From the NCBI GenBank assembly GCA_973895155.1, contig OZ316894.1, positions 9,300,001-9,364,000 of the forward strand: 64,000 nucleotides of DNA. Reading direction: 5' to 3'. Both the position numbers and the translations under genes were made by a program. Every line of letters starts with the position of its first letter. Position 1 is the stretch's first letter. The stretch is from Marsupella aquatica. Taxonomy: Eukaryota > Marchantiophyta. This document shows, piece by piece, positions 53,451 through 64,000 of this stretch. Below the pieces are notes generated by a model. It was not told the DNA's origin. It did no database searches and worked only from the letters and a program-made list of their open reading frames with translations.

Positions 53451-54764
53451 TGTTTCCAGCATTGACGACAATAAGGGCCCCTCAAAACCCAAGCTTATAC
53501 TCTTATTTTTTGAATCATTATCCCATAGTGCTCAGTAAGCAGGACATTAATATATACTTGATGCCCTTGGTGATTTGTCTGTTTGTAAATTGATGCTTTA
53601 TGGAGAAGAATGCATGTGAGAAGAATATAAACCCCAGATTTAGATGGGGCTTATGAAACTTCAAGTCTACTTTTATCAAGTTAGTCCCCCATTTGAGCGT
53701 CATGGCCCATAATGCTCTCTTACGAGGATGTTACTATATTCATTCACCACTGGTTTCACTTTGTGGACCAGCCATTCTTAAACACTATACACTAGTTACG
53801 GACCCCACTAGAGGTCCCTTCAGAAATTCTTAGCACCACAGCGTGCCATGTCAACAACAACCGCACCAAACAAGACTTGGCGGTTTTGTGAATCAAACTT
53901 ATAGTTTTCATTCGTGTTTGTGTCAATTTGGGTGTAAATTTTAGGACGCCGTGCCGTAAAAAGAAAAGTAAAAACATTGGAAAGGCAAAGAGCAAGACGG
54001 TTAAAATTGTCACTATGTAGCCGTTTTAGTTACATTTTCAGTTTTAAAACTTAAATTCAAAGATTTATAAAAAATATTTTTCATATAAGAAATAATGACT
54101 AATAACTAACTTGATAACTTCCTTGTTAAACCGCAACTCCCGGTATGTAAGGACCTCTCGTATTGTACGGCCATTAATGATGGGAAGAGCACATAGAAAC
54201 CCAGGATCGGGGAGGAGGAATGGCTGGAATCTTGAAATTTCATCGAATTTTATACTCAAAACTATTTACTCATTCTCAAAACAAAAAATACCCAATCGTA
54301 GATCTCATTGAGATCTTTCTTTTGCACCCTAGATCGCCTTCTAACATGGATGAACAAGATTTCTAGAGGCATTACAAAATGGACGGCAAAGATTGTAAAA
54401 TCAACAAAATAGACGGCTAGGAAGGCTTGGATTTGTTTAATTTTTCATTTGAAAAATATTAACCCATTTGCAAGACGGACAATTTCATAGATCTATTTGA
54501 GATCTTTTTTTTTTAGCCATAGATTGGCCATTATGATGGACGGACGAGATTTCCGGAGATAAGAAATGGAGACGGCTCAAATCGACTCTTCCCCCTGATT
54601 TTATTAGCCAAGGGGTCCACGAACTAATTTTCTTTTCATGAGAGTACAATCTACCATGTCTAAGTGCAACTCTTGGGAAGACGCATTATATCCTGCACTG
54701 AATTACAAATGTTCCAAATGCATGAGATTTCAATTTTGCACTACCCAATAAACCCATGGAAGAA
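53451..54764. other. AT-rich sequence with a repeated pair, no genes
   Basis: Two related stretches of about 110 bp, at about 54,300-54,400 and 54,490-54,580, share GATCT(C/A)(A/T)TTGAGATCTTT, AGAT(C/T)G and GA(A/C)(C/G)AAGATTTC. Otherwise nothing was recognised. Confidence 0.5.
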
Positions 54765-54765
54765 A

Positions 54766-54768
54766 AAA

Positions 54769-54811
<43 letters not shown>
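54766..54811 (+). repeat. AAAT tetranucleotide microsatellite
   Basis: About eleven perfect AAAT units. Confidence 0.95.
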
Positions 54812-56860
54812 ACTCATGGAAAATCTGGAGGGTTCAACTGAAATTGAGAGTATATGGGGAAGCAGGACGTTGGGGACAAGACAAGCTTTTGAGAATGACA
54901 CAACTGGCTCTAACTCTACACAGAACGGGCACTCATACTACTGTAGTCTGCTAATATATGTAATAATAAATATGTATATTGGGGAGTCTCAAATACAGTA
55001 CGCGGGCAGTCTCACGTCAGTCCAATTTTTCCCACGGCGGCGTGGCTGATACTGGACCCGAAAACATCAAGAGAAAATCTCTGCACCAGTCGAAGCCACC
55101 AAGGGTCGATCTTACTGGCACCGGCCATATCTTGCAGAAGAGCAAAATATTTTAGACCCTCTATTGATTAATTAACTTTACTACCTTTCACAACTATGCT
55201 TGTCTCGACGATATTAGTAGTGGAGCCAACCAAAGCGTCCTGTTCGACTTTTGACCGCGAAATATTCGTGTTACACTGCACAAATCGAGCGCAAATCGAC
55301 AAGACTATTCTGTTGTCGATAGCGCCAAACCCATGTCCCCTATTTCCAAGGCTCGTGGGTCTCTCGCCATCCGGGACTGTAAACTTCCGATCTCCGTCGG
55401 AAACGTGCAGCGGTAGGTTCGTCGGTTACGCAGGACTATACCGTCCTGATCGGTATCCCACGGATAGAGGCATTCACCAGCGGAAGTCAGGTATATCCGT
55501 CCTCATCGTATCTCTCGGATAACGGGATTAACCAGCAGAAACTAGGTGTCACTTCGGTAACTATGACGCTGTTTTAACCTTGCGCGATATCCAAAGTGAT
55601 GGATTTTGTTTCCTCGAGAGACTCAAAATTCAAGACGCTTTTTCTATGCTCCGATGTATCTCAAAGCTTTGACCCTTTGACTTCGATGGACCATGTTCAG
55701 GTGTTAGTTTAAGCTCAAATATAATAATAGTTCTCCATAAATGATCACATTTTGGGGCACGAGTTCAGTTGTACCAAGTACCAAGGATACATGATAAGTC
55801 GACTGGTTGGGACATGGAAGACCGTCCAGATTGATCCACGCTTGACCAACTTTTAGCCTCTGATAGTTGTCCGTACCCTATGCTCAGTTAATTTTAGTAT
55901 CAAACCCATGCTCCTTAGATGTGATATCTTAATGCCCATTGAACTTTTCCTTTCTAATTTCCAGGGTATTCTTGGAGACGAATGCACACTCAAGATTGAG
56001 ATCAGCCCATTATGAAACTTCTGCTTTTACTAGAATTAATAAACACCTTATGTACAGAAGGCCTCTGTGAGTAAGGGGCACAGGTATGAGCTAGTGATTG
56101 ATAAAGGACTTGACCGAGCATCGTAACCAGATAACCATGTTGATACTTTCCTGGGAAAACCATGTTGTTACTTTGAATCAAGCACTACATTTCTTTTGAA
56201 TGAATAATGATCATCATGGTTTTGGGTCCCAAGAATTATCTGAGTTACATGATCACAGGTTGTGAGCTATCCTAGCATCAACTAGAATTCAGAAAATAAG
56301 ATCTCCCTATCCCAATCAAATACTACTCCGAGGAAAGAAATCAAATATTTCCAGCAGATCTTGTCTTTTTGGACTGTGTATCACATCGAAAGTGAACTAA
56401 GAAAACAATTTCGCAATTTTTTGCTCCCACAGTTTTCCACGACCCTGAAAACGACAGTACGGGGAGGGTTTCCGGAATATCTGGCGACGGAAATGAAAAG
56501 AAATACCCAAAGACAGAAAGGATGTCCTTGTTTTTATTATTTTCTCCTGTACTCCAGAAATGGTATCATCGGACATCGGTGATAGTTCCGAACCGTCGTA
56601 TAGCGCCACTGACGGCGTCTGACCACTGTACTACCCGTGGAGGAAACGGAACGGACGGGCTGCCCGGGTGCCATCACTCACTCTTTCCCCATTTGGAGTG
56701 AGTCCACGGGTCCCTCCAAATCATTTAAGGCATTGTGCCCGTTTACTATGGTAAAATAAACCTGTAAACCCGGTTTGAACAGACTGACACAACAACTTGT
56801 CATTAGTTTGTTCCAAAAAGTGTCAAATATCATATATCCGTCTATATTCCCCGGCCGATA
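54812..56860. other. No recognised genes
   Basis: Short frames only (for example 55,196-55,522 on the plus strand, 108 codons, no known domain). One diverged copy of the 51.6-53.5 kb repeat phrases lies at about 55,965-56,050. Confidence 0.5.
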
Positions 56861-57012
56861 GGGACAGGCTGGGACAGGCTGGGACAGGCTGGGACAGGCC
56901 GGGGTCGGGCTGGGGTCGGGGTAAGGTCTGGGTAAGGCCGGGGTGTGACCGGGTTGGGCCAGGCAGGGGACTGGGTCGGGGGCAGGGCCGGGGCTGGGAT
57001 GACCGGGTGTGA
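56861..57012 (+). repeat. GGGACAGGCT tandem repeat and G-rich tract
   Basis: Four tandem 10-mers (56,861-56,900) run into about 110 bp of GGGGTCGGG/GGCCGGGG words. The plus strand is rich in runs of three or four G and could form quadruplex structure. Confidence 0.8.
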
Positions 57013-58243
57013 CACATGTAGGATGTCAGGGTCCAAACCCCTCATCTCTCTGACAAGTCCAAACCGGGCCTATAAAGGACACAAATGCAGTCCAAGATAG
57101 TAGAGCCATTCAGGCATGTTCCTGCCTCAAAGCACAAGATGATTGGAGCATGTAATGGGGAGAGTGTAATGTGGAGAGTCCCTAAGGAAAAGTAATTTTG
57201 ATTTGCGCACGTGGCAGAGGGACAAGAGGCAAAATGCACTTCGCCAAGCCTGGGGTAAACTTTTTCCAGCCTGCCAACAATGCTCAATTTGCAGGTCTGC
57301 ATTTCCTCTTGTGACCTATCTGGAAAAATAACAGTGAGATAGCAAGAAAAACATGGATGCTCCTCCATCACTGCATAATCATGCTCTTATGCCACTGTTC
57401 GGATGTCTGCACCCAAGTTGTGGGCACAATCATCATGGTATACAGATAAAAAAACCAGAAATCTGACCTTAGTGTTAGTGCCTACAGACTCTGAGTATTG
57501 CCATAAACGATCTGTGTGGGTACTGTTCAGCTTTTGCCGGCAACAGGGGGACGCTTGTAGGCAGGCTGGCAGGGGAAGAAGAGGAAAAATGATAATTGTT
57601 CAATTTTTGCAGGGCCAATAGACACCCGCGTGGCATAGGGTACTGGACAGTCAGAATGTGATAAATGACTTTCAAGGGACTAGTCTATCTCTATGCGAAT
57701 ACTTTCCCTATCTGGAAATCGGTCATTGCGAGTGACTTCTGTTCCGACTGACTTGTCTGTAGTGAGCTGTACAGCATGGCCCAGAGCTGCCCGAGTAGGT
57801 CCCACCGCCAACCGACCGTACATGTCTACGTTACCAAACGGAGCCGAGCACAGCCCTGCCCGGCTGCCCGGCTGCCCGGCCCAACCTGCCTTCAGTGCGT
57901 TTCACGCTCTGACAATAACAAGGAATCGAGGGGCTCGAGGGGAACGAAGGGGGCCCCTGGAGGGAGGGGCATTGATTGGACAGGAGTCCGAGACGACGGT
58001 CCAAATGACTCTAAAATATTGGGGGGGTTTACAAGGGTACGGCTGACGGTCAAAATCCACACGGGTTACAGAACAAAAGGTACCATTTTACAGGGGCACA
58101 GCTGACGGTCCAAATCTCTCGGCTAATCACGGTTACAAACCTCGAAAGCGCAAAAGTACCCCAAATGGGCAAAGTGTAGTAGTAAAATATAATATTTGTC
58201 AATAATAATGATATTGTTGACAGAAATGAGATAACTAGGTCAT
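57013..58243. other. No recognised genes
   Basis: Frames at 57,042-57,371 (minus) and 57,693-58,105 (plus) lack recognisable domains. GGCTGCCCGGCTGCCCGG near 57,862 is a short repeat. Confidence 0.45.
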
Positions 58244-58337
58244 GGGATGCTCTTTGGGAGTCTAAGAGTCCCTGGCAAGTGGATTTTCAGGTGGGATGCC
58301 CTTGGGGAGTCTAAGAGTCCCTGGCAAGTGAATTTTT
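58244..58337 (+). repeat. 49-bp tandem duplication
   Basis: GGGATGC(T/C)CTT(T/G)GGGAGTCTAAGAGTCCCTGGCAAGTG-type unit twice in tandem with a few differences. Confidence 0.85.
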
Positions 58338-61300
58338 AAGAGTTTGTGAGTTGAGGAGATAGTGGGTGCAGTGAAGATGCAACCTTAAGGCCCATCACAT
58401 GATTATGAGAAATGTTCCCATCATCACACTGCCAGGGCACCTTCATGCCAGACTGACATTTTTACACAGATCATGATAAAGAAAGAAGGAGATAGCGTAT
58501 CAAGAGTTCATATGTTATTAGTTCATACCCACTCCCTATTGCATGGGGTTATGATCTCACATATCTCCTAAAGTAAGCCTAGAATGGATCTACTACTAAA
58601 AGTAGGTGAACAAGGATAAGCAAGCATGGGTTATTCATATTTCACTGAGATTGGTTAGTTTCTCAACTTACTCAAGCAACATTTGATCTTTACCCCATTT
58701 TGCTTTCCGTACTCGAATCACACCAACAACAAAAAAGGGTTGCATATTATAGTATGCAGATTACTAAAATTACATCCAAGAGTAGGTTGGTTGCTCCTTG
58801 CACATGCTGTAAGTTGCTTTTGTTGCTCGTTTTAAAACCATATGTGATTTGTTGGAATCGCATGTACAGTTCATTTTAGTTTATTGGATGTTAGGCTGGA
58901 TGCTCATCCTTAGTAACTGGTGAGCCCAGTTATATTATATGATGTATATCGGCCTGCACAGTCTTTATGACACAGCCAATCCCCTTCTTATGGAAGATAT
59001 TACATAATTATATAAGATATCTTTGCCCACGTTGTCTGATTGCAAAGGAAAAGTTGTACGTAAAGCCCAAAACCAGGAGTCTTTCTGTCTTATCTCATTA
59101 CTCTTGCTGTGTGTCACGACTCTCATTATTGTTCAGGGGCATCTGCGATACCAAATCTCCACACATTCTCCTGTAGACCTGCACAAACTTTCGATGTTGA
59201 GAGTGCGACACCTATCGTTGCATGGCTACTTCCAGGCTGCAAACCAGCTCACCCTTGTGCTGCCATGCAAGACAATCTGGGCTCACTGGTGGAAAGCACC
59301 TTAAAGGTCTCGTGTGCGCAGCTGTGGGTTTCTGTCGGCGTTCGCGTGGAGGTATGTTTACATTTTACATGTAGAATGGACAATACTCAGTAGGTGTGGT
59401 AGATTCGCTTTTGAACCCTGGACCAAGACCTTCAACGCGCGGCATCAGTCTAAGCTTGACAATCCTGCCAGTTGGACACTTTTAATGGATTTGGTTACTG
59501 AAAGTGTTATGTTCTTAGCATTTACTGATACCAGAATCATTCAGGCAGATCCATGTCGGCCTGTATCTTGTTCCATTTTCCTCCATGTTACACAGCGACA
59601 GCCGGCATTTTACAATGTGTACAGGTCTCGTAGCAGAGTGTACAGATTGAGGGATCGAGAAAGAAGCTTTCCTATGCGTGACGTATCATATCCTCCATAT
59701 CCGTTACATCACTGCTTAGCTGATCTTTGCTACCCATGTGATTTAAAAGTATGACTGAGATCTTGTCAATTTTAGTTGTCAGTGTATCCAAAAGTCGCAA
59801 ATCGTCAAAAGAATGTATGGACATGGACTGGCAGTGCCAACAGTGTCTCTACGGTTCAACTAGGACGAGTTTGGGCTCTAAACAGGACAGACCTACTGAT
59901 GGCATCACTTCCTATCTCCGAGGTACGAACGGTCTAAGAATTAAGGAAACTGGATAAAAATCAAACCTGAAGCAGAAACTGAGCACCTGTTGGAAAGTTT
60001 AGGGTTTGACTAAAAGTTCCCAGTTGAGCTTGAGGTAGTATTGATCGATCTATCTGACGTAAACAACGAAAAGCATCGCCACCTATTTCGTCTTACAGAA
60101 ATCTGATCAAAATAGTTGTGCTTGTAGTGAGCTAAGAAGACCAAATGACGCAGCTCGCATGTGCTGTCTTATAGTTCTTCAGTTATACCCAATGACTAAT
60201 AAGTCAATCTAGAGCCCTGTGAAAGAGAAAAGAGACGCAAAGCTTGTAGAAGATTCATTCTTTTTCAACCAAACGCTATGGAGAACCTCGAAGAATATGT
60301 AGAAGCAAGGAAATAATCCTCTCCATTCCCTTCAATCTGGATATTTGAAACAGTGAAGAGATCCAGTACTAGGTCCTGCAGTCTCTCCAAAACCGAAAAG
60401 CAAATCAAGGACTTGTACATCAGGTCCAAACAGAGTGGTTGACAAATTCAACAGGACTATTTGGCCAGTCATGGTTTCCAGTGTAGAAAGACTAATTGGC
60501 AATCGATGTTCTTTATAGTGCCAACAGAAATAGGCTTCTAATTCCACCTCCTAGCAGATCTTCAAAAGCCTGCCTTACATTCTTCTAACCCAGGCCACTA
60601 CCCGTTTCTAGATGATTATAACTGGAAACTTATAACCTGTGCAGGTAGCTGCTATACGACGTACTGTGCTCCAGTTATGCACTGAGGCACGCCCTAAAAT
60701 TTGTTTCCCTAATGAAATCCAAACACAAGCTAAAGCTCTAATTGTTTGCTTGTGTTCTACTGGATCCGTACAACAAGTGTCGACAGCTCCAAAACCCTAT
60801 GCGACCATTCGTGTTAGAAGCAATGGCCCCTGCTGACATCGCACAAAAGGACCTCTGATTCAGTGAACTTCGAGCGAAGATCCTGAATCATCCACAACAG
60901 AAGTCAGCTCAACAACTAGTAAATTGAGAAGAGAACTTGACGAGCATGTGATGGTTATTATAGAAATTATCAGCCCCATGCGTGAAAAATTATCAGTCCC
61001 AAACGTTTGATACAATAGAAAGTTGTTTAAACTCACCAGTTGAGAATCTCAGTATTTGCAATTCTGAGAGAAACGCGTCTGTATTCGCACAGAACTAAAA
61101 CTTTATGTGCCAGTTGGAAGTGTTTGGGAATCCATCACATCTACATCCACAACGGTGCCCACGGCCAAGTTGAGACAGGTAAAGAAGAACATACAAACTA
61201 GGAAGTGAACACCTGTTGACAACGGCTTAGCCCAGAAGTCCAAAAGAATGGATCAATGAAAAACTTTGAGCATAAACATGATTTCTCTGGCCATGGACCT

Positions 61301-61644
61301 ACACAGAAATTTAGCTGTAGAGACTCGAAACATATTATAGTGGTCAACCACAAGTCCACATATCCTCTGATAGAGACTGCTGACCAGATGGGGTGCACAA
61401 ACAGTGTGGAGAAGCTTAATGTGATGCTCACTTGATAAATTACGCAGAGAAATGCGAGCATCTTCACTTGCAATAGCTGATTTTTGCAACCAGTACTGTC
61501 CCTATTGTCAGAGCCAAGGAAGAAAATCCCAATGATCAGATACAGGCAAAAGGTAGATCTCAAGCCGAGCACCATGTATCCACACAACCATTTTGTCGGG
61601 TAGAAAATGGCAAAGTCATTAAAAAGGACCTTGGAAAATGTTAC
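58338..61644. other. No confidently recognised genes; weak plus-strand coding hints
   Basis: Some plus-strand frames look mildly protein-like: 59,109-59,393 (SCRPAQTFDVESATPIVAWL), 59,314-59,754 (DNPASWTLLMDLVTESVMFL) and 60,645-60,836 after CTGTGCAG (VAAIRRTVLQLCTEARPKIC). No family was recognised and no consistent exon chain could be built. Later exons of the Sel1-type gene (minus strand) should also lie in this stretch but were not found. Confidence 0.3.
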
Positions 61645-62839
61645 CTTCTTCATATCTACAGCAACTCCATAACCTGAACAATACATTTGCCCTACGAGAC
61701 TTTGCATGTCAACTTCACCGCTCTCTGCAGCGTTCAAAGTGGCCTCAAACCAGCGTCTCTCGCAATCAGCGACTACATCTTTCAGAGGCAATCTTCGAGA
61801 TGAATCTCCTAGTGACGACAACTGCGCTTCCTTTTTGCTCTCGGAGAACTCACCCGACGTCATTCTGTGGAAAGCAGCAGATTTCGTGACTGTCATCCAG
61901 TCAGCGTATGCAAAGTAACCAAATATTTCATTTCACTTTCTTTCCAGAGAATCCCAAATAATTACGTCATTCTCCAAATACTTTAGATCAGGACGTCACT
62001 AAAGCTGTGGATCAATCTGTCTCTTGCACGAGCTAGAAAGAAACTGACACGGATTACTGATATCGAGAAATCCTGACCAGCAAGTGGTACAAATGGGTTT
62101 GCAGAGAAAGGCAATTGTACCGTTGCTAGTCACATCAGTAAGATATCGTCAGCTTAACAATATGTGAACCGAAGGAAGTGGACATCCGACACCGCGCCCT
62201 GGATGTTGCTATAATTCAGCATTTAGGGTTGAAAAGCCATTAAGTCATTCCTTCACTCAGTTGCCCAATTACCCTGATCAAGTGACTGAACGACAATCTG
62301 AGGAAGATGAACACGAACTCCAGCATAGCAGGCATCTTCGAAAATTTGAACCCTCGGAAGTGTGGGAAAGAAGTCTTCCAGAACTTAGACATTTTATTTA
62401 ATTTCATTTTAGGGGAAACTTTGTGTAACTCATTTCACATAAACAGTCTTCCGGGAGGTTCACGAATTCATGCCTGTGAAATTTTGTAGAATTTAAACGA
62501 AAAGCAATGGCAAAAGAATCCGTCAAGTCAAAACAACTCAATCCATCCATAAATCTAGAACCACAGAGCTGCTTTTCAGAATCTACAAACTCACCACTCG
62601 CCTCGTCGTCTCCCAGACTTTGAAGCAAAAGCGGGCCAGACAGCAAAAACATCCATCAGCGGCCCAAAAAATTCAACGCAATTCACAGAGAGACCGAATG
62701 ATGAAGGGCCTTCCCCTCGGTAATCTTTTTGAGTAGCGCTGGAGCTGCAATTGCAATGTTGCTCACCAAGACGTGAATGCATCATAGTGGAAAGCAGATT
62801 AGAGTACGCATCAAAACAACTGAACGGTTTCCACTCCAT
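61645..62839 (-). CDS. 5' exons of a plant Sel1-repeat (HCP/TPR-like) protein
   Basis: Exon 1 starts at ATG 62,839 (MEWKPFSCFDAYSNLLSTMM) and includes VEFFGPLMDVFAVWPAFASK, followed by GTGAGT near 62,594. Exon 2 (about 61,896-61,645) reads DSSRRLPLKDVVADCERRWF, then EATLNAAESGEVDMQSLVGQM and YCSGYGVAVDMKK before GTAACA. The LVGQMYxxGYGVxxD core is a Sel1-like repeat. The WPAFAS and ERRWFEATL stretches match my recollection of a conserved plant Sel1/TPR-like family of unknown role. The phase between the two exons does not join cleanly with the most obvious splice sites, so a small exon or another site is missing. Downstream exons were not found. Function unknown; Sel1 repeats usually mediate protein contacts. 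Confidence 0.6.
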
Positions 62840-64000
62840 CGCTCCTTCATTTTCGTTCCCGAGCTGCGGAAAGAATTTCAATCCTTCAAAGGAAAATCCT
62901 CGATCTCTTGTCAAGAATCACGAGTTCAAAACTACGGTTTTCATGAGAAAACGAATACCGTACTACTGAAGAAAGAAACTTCGTATCAGTTTACTGTACC
63001 AACTCAATTTTGTTCTTGCCGAGATTCGAGCACGGACCGACTGACAGCACGAAAAGAACCGAAAAGAACTGAAACAGCCCGGGAAGTGGAAACCACGAAG
63101 TGATGACGTGTCGGTCGTGGCGAGCACCGACATGCCGACGTGTCGGTCTTGCGGGTAACCAGTTGCTGGCTTTAAAAAAAGGTCCCTCTTAGTGAGGGTA
63201 GCCTTTTTGCCAATAGATTATTGGTTTAATTGATCACACGAAGAATCATTGGTTGAGAGGAGTTTCAAGGGTGTGCTATTTCTAATTATAAACAAATATC
63301 ATGCGTATTGCACGTGCTATCAGGTAATTTTTCCTTTCTTTGTATGCAATAGTTTATAGTTGTGTCCTCAACAATCTGTGACGCATTAACATGACGTACT
63401 TTCCCAATAAGTAAAATGATAGAGAAATGAGAAATCTACAACGAATGTTGTGGTCTTTGAATTAAACAATGCATATGACACTGTCAAATAGCAAAAAGTG
63501 TCCAACAAGGAGACAAGAATTAGTAAAGGAGTACTTTCAGGCTTTTCGGTTTTCCTGAGATTTTCCCCTCTGTTTTCTGTCAATGCTTTTGTGATCGTGT
63601 CTCCCAGCTATGAGCCTTTTGTGTTTTGCCCGTGTAATATATATAATTGGCATGTTTGCCACATTACAAAGGGCTAGGACATTCATTAGGGGCTATAGGT
63701 TTTAGTGACTCTAGATAAATTACTATTCATGACCCTCCTATGGGGTTAACTCCAGCTTTACCAAGCTTTCCTGCTTGCTCTTTTTGTAGGGTTTTAGTTC
63801 TTTTTGCATTTGGTTATGACTCTTGACTATTTGGCTTGTTAAGGTTTTCCCATATCTTCTCCCCTTTTGGGGGATGGGACTGATGGGCTTATTTTCCACC
63901 CTGAAACTCCATTCAAGTTGCTATTAATAATCCATCTGGAGCTATACCAGACTTTTCAGTTTGGTGCTCAGTAGGGCTTGATTACTTTTGCCATTGTATG
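62840..64000. other. Upstream flank, no recognised genes
   Basis: Likely holds the promoter of the Sel1-type gene. A small hairpin (ACCGACA / TGTCGGT, 63,126-63,147) lies in a doubled GACGTGTCGGTC. The last 700 bp are T-rich without any recognised feature. Confidence 0.4.

Noticed and set aside
58960-60836. A possible plus-strand multi-exon gene
   Set aside because: Some frames look protein-like and one follows a good acceptor site, but no family was recognised and no consistent exon chain could be built.
1-64000. tRNA, rRNA, CRISPR arrays, bacterial operons
   Set aside because: None seen. Repeats are transposon ends, minisatellites or tandem duplications, without the regular repeat-spacer pattern of CRISPR.

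Overview
This is a repeat-rich nuclear window from a streptophyte (a plant or charophyte-type alga). The signs are spliced genes with GT-AG introns, pieces of a GUX-type xylan glucuronosyltransferase, a plant-like HESO1-type nucleotidyltransferase, short TTTAGGG-type repeats and plant-type Copia, Gypsy, CACTA and PIF/Harbinger elements. The species cannot be read from the sequence. A Gypsy element with a cytosine methyltransferase recalls charophyte algae, where such retrotransposons have been reported.

Bases 1-43,150 are nested transposons. A minus-strand Copia gag-protease (1-873 and 8,830-9,970) is split by a complete 7,956-bp CACTA element (874-8,829; 3-bp target duplication). This CACTA carries intron-bearing pieces of a GUX gene and a ULP/SENP SUMO-protease gene. 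Next, a PIF/Harbinger transposase (about 10,130-10,733 and 20,818-21,137) is split by a 10-kb insert with inverted terminal repeats of about 135 bp. Inside the insert are a 341-bp MITE and a Gypsy polyprotein in one frame: gag, two zinc knuckles, aspartic protease, a DNMT3-like C5-DNA methyltransferase, reverse transcriptase/RNase H, integrase and a C-terminal PHD finger. No LTR pair was found by eye. An internally deleted Copia follows (LTR 23,320-23,669). From about 25.3 to 43.1 kb lies a large degenerate CACTA system with a TNPD transposase, a SET-domain-like segment just upstream of it, an opposed accessory gene and six arrays of ACGT-core repeats. A Copia (28,425-34,212, target duplication GCACT) interrupts the accessory gene.

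From 43 kb on the DNA is calmer and looks like host sequence. A minus-strand gene for a HESO1-like terminal nucleotidyltransferase spans about 44,884-48,973 or beyond. Then come a GC-rich upstream region, a degenerate noncoding repeat array (51.6-53.5 kb), several microsatellites and, near the right edge, the 5' exons of a minus-strand Sel1-repeat protein (61,645-62,839). No rRNA, tRNA or CRISPR was seen.

The most notable content is the Gypsy element with a DNA methyltransferase and a chromatin-reader finger, next to a CACTA element with a histone-methyltransferase-like SET segment. Both are now broken. Most of their in-frame stops read as CAG-to-TAG changes, as expected if methylated CHG sites were deaminated.
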